This document shows positions 1 to 4,799 of a stretch of 7,493 nt of DNA, one piece after another. The stretch comes from Ignavibacteriales bacterium (GTDB lineage: Bacteria > Bacteroidota > Ignavibacteria > UBA10030): assembly GCA_016207365.1 (NCBI GenBank), contig JACQPU010000046.1, forward strand, positions 1 through 7,493, written 5' to 3'. The notes under the pieces are model-generated. The model was not told the origin of the DNA and made no database searches. It saw only the letters and a list, made by a program, of their open reading frames with translations. Numbering within the stretch: the first letter of the stretch is position 1; the number at the start of each line of letters is the position of its first letter. The translations under genes and the position numbers were made by a program.

Positions 1-46
1 GATCTGGCGAGCCGCCCTCGCCAGTGAGACCGTCGCCGACTCTTAG

Positions 47-232
47 GGTACGGTACGGCTCGGTCCCGATGAACGAGTAGCGAGCGAGGCGCTCACCACC
101 TTCAACGCTCTCAAGCAGGAATTCGAGGTTGTTTCTTCCGGACTCAAGTCCATGCTTGATCTTACAGCCCTCGTTTCGAAGAAGCTGGAGGGCATTCGAA
201 ATCCTTCTAACGAAAAATCCCCAGCTTCATGA
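47..232 (+). other. Possible 3' tail of an unidentified upstream gene
   Basis: An open stretch of 61 codons ends at TGA 230-232, three bases before the kinase start and in the same frame. It reads as a hydrophilic, probably helical tail (FNALKQEFEVVSSGLKSML, then DLTALVSKKLEGIRN). TAG at 44-46 closes the frame upstream. The only ATG inside, at 152, would give 26 residues, and no GTG or TTG codon serves as an earlier start. The same frame is also open from base 2 to 43. This could be the end of a gene broken by a nonsense or frameshift mutation or a sequencing error, or it may not be coding. The tight junction with the kinase hints at translational coupling. I do not recognise the family. Confidence 0.25.
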
Positions 233-235
233 TTC

Positions 236-1921
236 ATGAACCCATCTGCTTCACCGGCCGCTCCGCCCTCGCGCGACGACGATAGCGCCAAAAGCCGGGA
301 GGAGCTCCTCAGGGAACTCTCCCAACTGCGTCGGGAGTACGTCAACCTCAAGATCCTCGAAGAAGAACATGACCGCGCGCTCGCCGCGTTGCGCGAAGGC
401 GAGGAACGGTACAGGCAGATCGTCGAAACTGCCACTGACATCATCTACCGCATCAGCCCTGAAGGATATTTCACCTACGCCAATCCTGTGGCGGTCAGGA
501 TCATTGGTTACGATCTGAACGAAATCATCGGGAAGAACTACATCGATCTTATTCGTCCGGATTTCCGCAAGAAGGCCATCCGCCATTACCTTCAGCAGAC
601 CAGGGAACGGATCCCGAGCACGTATTTCGAATTCCCCGCGATGGCAAAGGATGGTCGCGAGGTCTGGCTTGGCCAGAACGTCCAGATCATTCTGTACGAC
701 GACCAGATCATTGAACTGCAGGCGGTCGCGCGCGACCTGACAGAAATGCGCAAGGCCGGGGAAGAACGGCAGGCGCTCGAATTACAGCTCATCCAGGCAC
801 AGAAAATGGTTTCTGCTGGGAGACTTGCCGGGGGGATTGCCCACGATTTCAACAATATTCTCGGCATTATTCTGGCATATACCAATCTGCTTGAAGAGAG
901 GAACCTGCCACCCGAAAAGGCTCAGATGAGTCTTGATGCGATCACGCGCGCTGTGGAACGTGCGAAGGGGATGATCCGGCAGTTGCTGACGCTAGCGCGC
1001 AAGAGCGATCCCTCCCTGGAGTACGTCGAGGTGAACGATGCCGTGAAGGCGTTCATGCACATGATCACGGAAACATTTCCGCGTACCATCGATTTTGCCA
1101 CTGCGTTTGATGAATCGAATCCCGGCATCCTTGCAGACCAGAGTCAGTTTCAGCAGATCCTCCTGAATCTGTTCGTAAATGCACGGGACGCCATGCCACA
1201 GGGAGGAAGGCTGGAAGTCAGCACACTGGTCGTTAATGAAATAACGATGAGCAAGAAATTCGCACAGGCACAATTAACCGCCTACGTATCCATCTCCGTG
1301 AGGGATACCGGAACCGGAATGGACGAGGCGACAAAGGCGCGTGTGTTCGAGCCGTTTTTCTCGACGAAGGAGCACGGTCTGGGATCGGGACTCGGTCTCG
1401 CGGTTGTGTACGGCATTATCCAGGGACATCGAGGAATTATCGATGTGGAGAGCACGCCCGGAGCGGGGTCGGTGTTTCATGTATACTTTCCTCTTGCAGC
1501 GCCGGCGCCAACGAAAGTGAGAACTGAAGCTGACGATCCGGGCCATTTGAGCGGATCGGAGACTATTCTCGTGGTGGAAGATGAAGAATTGCTACGGGAC
1601 GTTATTTCCGGCATACTGACGCAGCGCGGATATACGGTGCTCTCCGCCGGCGACGGTATCAGCGCAGTGGACCTCTTCATGAAACATCAGCATAATATCG
1701 CTGTGGTTCTGTCGGACCTCGGGCTGCCAAAACTTGGCGGATGGGAAGCGTGCGTGACAATGAAGGAAATCAATGCTCGCGTTCCGATTATTGTGGCAAG
1801 CGGATTCGTTGAGCCGCGTCTGCGGGCCGAAATACAGAGGACGGGTGCCCAAATCGTTCAGAAACCCTATCAGCCCGTGGAGGTGCTTCGAACGATCCGG
1901 ACTGTCCTCGACACGATGTGA
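236..1921 (+). CDS. Soluble PAS-histidine kinase-receiver hybrid sensor kinase
   Basis: This 561-residue protein is a hybrid two-component kinase: it would autophosphorylate on His in response to a PAS-sensed signal and pass phosphate to its own receiver Asp. Order of parts: charged, probably coiled-coil segment about 19-60; PAS domain about 58-170 (ERYRQIVETATDIIYRISPEG, split by its conserved fold); linker helix 172-192; HisKA with GGIAHDFNNIL and phospho-accepting His203; HATPase_c with N box NLFVNARDAM (Asn315), G1 DTGTGM (Asp357), F box EPFFSTK and G2 GLGSGLGL (381-388); receiver about 443-560 with acidic pocket Asp449/Glu450, phospho-acceptor Asp494, Ser522 and Lys543. All catalytic positions are present. 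There is no signal peptide or membrane helix, so it should sense inside the cell. It has no DNA-binding output and no adjacent response regulator, so a partner (Hpt protein or other regulator) is presumably elsewhere. ATG 236 is the only plausible start after the upstream stop; no clear Shine-Dalgarno precedes it, consistent with coupling to the preceding frame. The ligand is unknown. Confidence 0.95.
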   Translation: MNPSASPAAPPSRDDDSAKSREELLRELSQLRREYVNLKILEEEHDRALAALREGEERYRQIVETATDIIYRISPEGYFTYANPVAVRIIGYDLNEIIGKNYIDLIRPDFRKKAIRHYLQQTRERIPSTYFEFPAMAKDGREVWLGQNVQIILYDDQIIELQAVARDLTEMRKAGEERQALELQLIQAQKMVSAGRLAGGIAHDFNNILGIILAYTNLLEERNLPPEKAQMSLDAITRAVERAKGMIRQLLTLARKSDPSLEYVEVNDAVKAFMHMITETFPRTIDFATAFDESNPGILADQSQFQQILLNLFVNARDAMPQGGRLEVSTLVVNEITMSKKFAQAQLTAYVSISVRDTGTGMDEATKARVFEPFFSTKEHGLGSGLGLAVVYGIIQGHRGIIDVESTPGAGSVFHVYFPLAAPAPTKVRTEADDPGHLSGSETILVVEDEELLRDVISGILTQRGYTVLSAGDGISAVDLFMKHQHNIAVVLSDLGLPKLGGWEACVTMKEINARVPIIVASGFVEPRLRAEIQRTGAQIVQKPYQPVEVLRTIRTVLDTM

Positions 1922-2052
1922 CGGCGCGCGGCTTGATGTCCGAAACAAAGATCAGTACATTCAGGAAAGATAGTCGGGATCACATGCCGCGCTCGCTTGG
2001 CGAAATCCAACGAACGAAAACTGGAGTCTGCCCATCCCGTTCTGATCGAACT

Positions 2053-2127
2053 GGCCCCGTAGCTCAACATGGATAGAGCAGAGGTTTCCTAAACCTTTGG
2101 TTGGAGGTTCGAGTCCTCTCGGGGCTA
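2053..2127 (+). tRNA. tRNA-Arg (anticodon CCT)
   Basis: A complete 75-nt cloverleaf can be folded by eye. The acceptor stem GGCCCCG (2053-2059) pairs with CGGGGCT (2120-2126), the first pair being G-U, and A2127 is the discriminator. The D stem is GCTC/GAGC (2062-2065 with 2076-2079). The anticodon stem is GAGGT/ACCTT (2081-2085 with 2093-2097) and the loop TTCCTAA places CCT at 2088-2090, reading AGG arginine codons. The T stem is GGAGG/CCTCT around loop TTCGAGT (2108-2114). The bases after the discriminator are CGA, so CCA is not encoded and must be added by tRNA nucleotidyltransferase. Its 3' half, from the anticodon onward, is repeated about 130 nt downstream. Confidence 0.96.
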
Positions 2128-2140
2128 CGAAAGGTTTCTC

Positions 2141-2159
2141 TCGCACACGAAACGTGCGG
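2141..2159 (+). other. Small hairpin just after the tRNA
   Basis: CGCAC (2142-2146) pairs with GTGCG (2154-2158) around a 7-nt loop, with a possible extra T-G pair outside. It begins 14 nt after the tRNA end. There is no T-run after it, so I do not call it an intrinsic terminator, although it could help to define the 3' end of the tRNA precursor. Confidence 0.35.
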
Positions 2160-2163
2160 AATC

Positions 2164-2218
2164 CTCAGAATGACGAAGGGTTAGCACCATTTCGTTCGCT
2201 AACCCTTGTCATTTTGGG
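2164..2218. repeat. Long palindrome (about 21-bp stem, 12-nt loop)
   Basis: The arm 2164-2185 pairs with 2198-2218. The core is 16 Watson-Crick pairs (AATGAC and AAGGGTTAGC against GCTAACCCTT and GTCATT) with one bulged G at 2175; the outer pairs extend it with two G-U pairs. The loop is 2186-2197. It lies between the intact tRNA and the partial tRNA copy. No poly-T tail follows, and the strong symmetry with a GAATGAC edge looks more like a dispersed palindromic repeat than a terminator. Whether it recurs in the genome cannot be seen from one copy. Confidence 0.6.
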
Positions 2219-2219
2219 A

Positions 2220-2319
2220 CTAAACCTTTGGTTGGAGGTTCTCCCGTTCTTTGCGTTCTTCTGGGAAGGGACCCCTTCTGAGATTGATCGTTGAAAGGGG
2301 AGTCCTCTCGGGGCTACCA
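2220..2319 (+). pseudogene. 5'-truncated, interrupted copy of the tRNA-Arg 3' half
   Basis: Bases 2220-2241 match tRNA bases 2089-2110 exactly (22 of 22), covering the anticodon through the first half of the T loop. Bases 2300-2317 match 2111-2128 exactly (18 of 18), covering the rest of the T loop, the T stem, the acceptor strand and one base beyond. Between them lie 58 unrelated bases. Nothing resembling the tRNA 5' half precedes the copy, so it cannot make a functional tRNA. Unlike the intact gene, this copy continues as ACCA at 2316-2319, a normal encoded CCA end. The extent (anticodon loop to 3' end, direct orientation) is that of an attachment-site duplication left by an integrative element; no integrase is in the window. 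Confidence 0.75.
2242..2299. repeat. 58-nt insert with inverted ends inside the tRNA remnant
   Basis: This segment exactly interrupts the tRNA copy between TTC and GAG of the T loop. Its ends form an imperfect inverted repeat: CCCGTTC (2243-2249) pairs with GAAAGGG (2293-2299) at 6 of 7 positions. Inside it, GAAGGG and CCCTTC (2265-2278) form a second perfect inverted repeat separated by two bases. It is too short to encode a transposase; a small palindromic element mobilised in trans is one explanation, a slippage or rearrangement product another. No clear target-site duplication is visible. Confidence 0.45.
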
Positions 2320-2454
2320 GGACGGCATCGACGAAAATGCTTCCCGCAGGTTGCCTGGTTTGACTTTGCACAGAAAAAATCGCTAACTGACGTTTGCCCC
2401 TTCGGTCCCTCCCGCCGCAGGCGAACTGCTGATAATATTTCCGGAGACTGATCT
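2320..2454 (+). other. Leader region of the ATPase gene, no gene seen
   Basis: No tRNA, convincing ORF or repeat is visible here. TTGACT at 2360-2365 looks like a -35 element but has no good -10 at 16-18 nt. GATAAT at 2431-2436 resembles a -10 box but lacks a -35 and would place the transcript start almost on the ribosome binding site. The promoter of the downstream gene is therefore unresolved, and read-through from the tRNA is possible. Confidence 0.4.
2443..2446 (+). promoter_or_regulatory. Ribosome binding site fixing the GTG start of the ATPase
   Basis: GGAG ends 8 nt before GTG 2455, a standard spacing. An in-frame TGA at 2449-2451 excludes any earlier start, and the next in-frame ATG (residue 32) would remove the conserved FGRVDAESD segment at residues 12-20. 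Confidence 0.7.
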
Positions 2455-4110
2455 GTGGATGCCGCACATGTTCTGCAGCGCCTTCACTTCGGGCGTGTCG
2501 ACGCCGAGTCGGATTACCGGCTGAGCCAGTGCTTTGTGGGGACTGACATGCTCAAGCAGGCGCTCACGCCGCAGCATTCCCTCTTTATCGGGGCCAAAGG
2601 ATCGGGCAAGAGCGCTCTCTTCCGCCTGCTGTGCGGCGATCTGAGTCAGTGGAAAACCCTTCTGCCAAAAGGCTATGAGGTCATTTTCCGCATCCCCGCC
2701 ACGGGCCTGCAAAGTGAACGGTATCTCTCCGGCGTGGATCTCGATGAGCTGAGTCCATCGACCGCTAATGACTTCCGCGCATTCTGGCTTTTGTATATCG
2801 GCCTGAAAACCGCAACAACGCTCGTCGAAGACTCGCGCATGCAAACGATCGTCGAGCATTCGACAAATCCACGTGTAAAACAACATTATGCAACGCTCGC
2901 GCGTGTCGTCAAGATTCTTGGTCTTGTGGAAGGGTCAACCATCGAAAAGCTCAAACAGCGGATCGATAGCCTCATGGAGAACCAGGACCAATCCGAAGCG
3001 AGCGCCCCGGTCGAAGTCGCCAGGGCCCTCTCCGTCAATTTCCGCAACCGCACGGGGATGGCCATTATCACGCTTCTGGACGTGATCGATGCCCTCCTTC
3101 AGGACACGCACTGTCTTTCCTGGATTCTCCTCGACAAACTTGACCTTTTGTTCTTTGATGATGTCCATCGTTTGCATCAGTCCATCACGGGCCTGGTCCA
3201 GCTTCTTGTTGAATACAGCGACAGGTTCCGGAATATTCATTTCAAGATTTTTCTTCGCCGCGATATTTACCAGCAGCTTCGGATCGTCAATAAATCGCAT
3301 CTGATCAGCTATACGAATGAAATGCGATGGAGAGGGCCGTGGCTTCTCAAACTCCTGGTTGCGCGCGCAATTTCCGATCCCGTCGTGCAGACATATTGCG
3401 AAGAACGCATTGGCGACAAGGCGGATGTCTCAGCTGTGATCAACGGATCAGACGAGCTCGTTTTGAGTGTATTCTATTCGATTTTTGAACGATCGATGGG
3501 AATCATCCGGAGGGAGGGCTTCGGCTCCCCGACGCATCGGTGGGTCCTGAAAAGGCTTGTGGACGGACTGGGAATGGGATTCCCTCGGGAAATGATTCAT
3601 TTGGGGAACATGGCGGTTGCGCGGCAAAAGGAATTGAACAGAACGAAGGATGGGGGTGCAGTGTTGGAAGGAAGCCTTATCAGTGCCCGCGCATTGCGAA
3701 GGGCATTCGACGCGGTATCTGAATACCGATGCGAAACGTACCTGAATGCGGAGTTCCCTCATCTTCGCAGACACTTCGATGTCTTCCGTGGTCGCGAGAC
3801 CGCTGTTCTGCTGAAAACGGACTTGGTGAAGAGATTTGAGCAGCTTGATCCGGCGGCGGATGAAGCAGTGAGAACGCTCTACGATGTCGGGTTACTTCTG
3901 CCGATAGGAAAGAATCCTGATTCCGCTCTCAAGTTTGAGATTCCGCTGCTCTACAGAAGCGGATTGGGAATCGTGGAGCGCAGGGGGAGGCGACAACGGG
4001 AACGACGAAAGGTAGGCGTCGAGAAGGAGCAGGCTGTCAGGCCGGTTGCTCAGAAGAAAGACGTTGTAATAGCAGAGGACGTTAATATCCCGTTTCCACA
4101 CTCGCGCTAA
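2455..4110 (+). CDS. P-loop ATPase, Sll1717-like family, function unknown
   Basis: This 551-residue protein carries an N-terminal HFGRVDAESDYRL segment (11-23) followed by Walker A GAKGSGKS (46-53), a combination I associate with the P-loop ATPases named after cyanobacterial Sll1717. A hydrophobic strand ending in acidic residues, WILLDKLD (223-230, Asp227 and Asp230), is the likely Walker B. FLRRDIYQQL (267-275) resembles an arginine-bearing sensor or finger region, and the conserved-looking block NEMRWRGPWLLKLL follows (288-301). Residues about 440-485 (VLLKTDLVKRFEQLD, then VRTLYDVGLLLP) look like a winged-helix or helical C-terminal module, then IPLLYRSGLGI (496-506). The tail 508-536 is strongly basic and may bind nucleic acid or be disordered. 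No membrane segment is seen. The family is related in architecture to Orc1/Cdc6- and STAND-like ATPases; its activity and partner are not established as far as I know. It has no same-strand neighbour but stands directly behind a duplicated tRNA 3' half, so it may be accessory cargo. Start is GTG. Confidence 0.82.
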   Translation: MDAAHVLQRLHFGRVDAESDYRLSQCFVGTDMLKQALTPQHSLFIGAKGSGKSALFRLLCGDLSQWKTLLPKGYEVIFRIPATGLQSERYLSGVDLDELSPSTANDFRAFWLLYIGLKTATTLVEDSRMQTIVEHSTNPRVKQHYATLARVVKILGLVEGSTIEKLKQRIDSLMENQDQSEASAPVEVARALSVNFRNRTGMAIITLLDVIDALLQDTHCLSWILLDKLDLLFFDDVHRLHQSITGLVQLLVEYSDRFRNIHFKIFLRRDIYQQLRIVNKSHLISYTNEMRWRGPWLLKLLVARAISDPVVQTYCEERIGDKADVSAVINGSDELVLSVFYSIFERSMGIIRREGFGSPTHRWVLKRLVDGLGMGFPREMIHLGNMAVARQKELNRTKDGGAVLEGSLISARALRRAFDAVSEYRCETYLNAEFPHLRRHFDVFRGRETAVLLKTDLVKRFEQLDPAADEAVRTLYDVGLLLPIGKNPDSALKFEIPLLYRSGLGIVERRGRRQRERRKVGVEKEQAVRPVAQKKDVVIAEDVNIPFPHSR

Positions 4111-4113
4111 AGG

Positions 4114-4554
4114 TCATTCCTCGTAGGCGAATTGTCCGGCCTCGAATTGCGTCGAAACCTTGACGATTTCCCAATTTGCCCATTTCTTCCTGGTCGTGGC
4201 CGAGATCTTGCTCACCTTCACGATAGCAGTCTTCGTAACGCGGTACGATTGATACTCGCCTATCGACGTTATTCTGACTTCGTCGGTCGCAAGCCCAGAT
4301 TCATCCGTGACATAGCGTACAGTCCCGCCGTGGATCGACAGGTTGGAGAGCGAGGGGAGTGGACTGGGCTTGGATGTTCCCAGGCTCTCAATGGCAAGCG
4401 AAATCCCCGCCTTGGCTATTTCCTCGGCCTGCATTTGAAAGGAATGAATTACTCCGACCCGGTTTACTGCCCTTTCTGCTTTTTGCAGTCCTGTAGAATA
4501 GAGGCCAAGGATGATGGAAACTGCTCCGACGAAAATGACTCTGGAATTTCCCAT
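4114..4554 (-). CDS. PilX-like single-pass membrane protein (pilin-associated, putative)
   Basis: This 146-residue protein starts with a short polar stretch and one hydrophobic helix (about 6-20, VIFVGAVSIILGLYS) with no obvious prepilin peptidase site. Then comes an amphipathic segment, MQAEEIAKAGISLAIESLG (41-59), much like the QA-x-x-IAEAG-x-x-LA pattern seen in PilX-type minor pilins and related type IV pilus or type II secretion proteins. The rest is beta-rich, with GGTVRYV (76-82) and ITSIGEYQSYRVTKTAIVKV (95-114), again typical of such proteins. I infer a role at the cell envelope, perhaps in a pilus-like assembly, but no other pilus gene is in the window. It is convergent with the ATPase, with only 3 nt between the stop codons and no space for a shared terminator. 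The minus-strand leader has a GGGGA-type ribosome binding site about 10 nt before ATG 4554. It could also be a lineage-specific hypothetical protein. Confidence 0.7.
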   Translation of the reverse strand: MGNSRVIFVGAVSIILGLYSTGLQKAERAVNRVGVIHSFQMQAEEIAKAGISLAIESLGTSKPSPLPSLSNLSIHGGTVRYVTDESGLATDEVRITSIGEYQSYRVTKTAIVKVSKISATTRKKWANWEIVKVSTQFEAGQFAYEE

Positions 4555-4631
4555 ACGTTCATTTCCCCGTGTCTTGTGAATAAAGTACTGGGAACGGGGT
4601 CGTTAGGCGTGTGAAACTACTCTGTGTCGTG

Positions 4632-4643
4632 ATTGGTACCAAT
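4632..4643. promoter_or_regulatory. 12-bp perfect palindrome, possible operator
   Basis: ATTGGTACCAAT is self-complementary over all 12 bases. It lies between divergent genes, about 80 nt upstream of the pilin-like gene and 157 nt upstream of proS. A second, odd-length palindrome, GTTTG-T-CAAAC, lies at 4666-4676. Either could be a dimeric regulator site; no regulator is known here and short palindromes also arise by chance. Confidence 0.25.
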
Positions 4644-4738
4644 GTTCTGTGACGAGATGTGTGACGTTTGTCAAACAGTGATTCGTGTACAACTGCGAAT
4701 CGCGCCTGAGACATTCGCGGTCGTCGGGGACCCGTGAC

Positions 4739-4768
4739 TTGCAAAGTGCATGAAGTTTTTTAAATTTT
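4739..4768 (+). promoter_or_regulatory. Candidate proS promoter
   Basis: TTGCAA (4739-4744) and TAAATT (4761-4766) are 16 nt apart, a reasonable sigma70-type pair. Read the Bacteroidota way, TTG (4739-4741) is 19 nt from TAAATTTT (4761-4768), close to the TTTG-N19-21-TAnnTTTG pattern. Transcription would begin near 4773, leaving a leader of about 27 nt that contains AAGGA at 4782-4786, 13 nt before the start codon. Confidence 0.4.
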
Positions 4769-4799
4769 CAACTCCCTACTGAAGGATCGACTTCTTCGT

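Noticed and set aside
1961..2146. Minus-strand ORF containing APRGLEPPTKGLG
   Set aside because: It is the translated complement of the tRNA gene, a well-known type of spurious peptide; no ribosome binding site or other support.
2164..2218. Rho-independent terminator for the tRNA
   Set aside because: The stem is strong, but the bases after it are GGGACTAAACC with no T-run; the short TTTT (2212-2215) is inside the stem.
2164..2241. A complete second tRNA with a 58-nt intron
   Set aside because: No acceptor 5' strand or D arm equivalent to 2053-2087 precedes 2220; the palindrome fills that space, and the insert is in the T loop, not at a usual intron site next to the anticodon.
2097..2451. 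Small plus-strand ORFs across the repeats after the tRNA
   Set aside because: They overlap the tRNA 3' end, the palindrome and the tRNA copy, have low-complexity translations, lack ribosome binding sites and disagree with the structured-RNA reading.
2053..4554. A defence island or new multi-gene system around the ATPase
   Set aside because: Only one candidate gene is present. No nuclease, toxin, transposase, integrase, retron or CRISPR component accompanies it, so the sequence does not support naming a system.
4132..4614. 160-codon plus-strand ORF opposite the pilin-like gene
   Set aside because: The minus-strand product has a membrane helix and pilin-like pattern with a plausible ribosome binding site; the plus-strand reading has no coherent domain and overlaps it fully.
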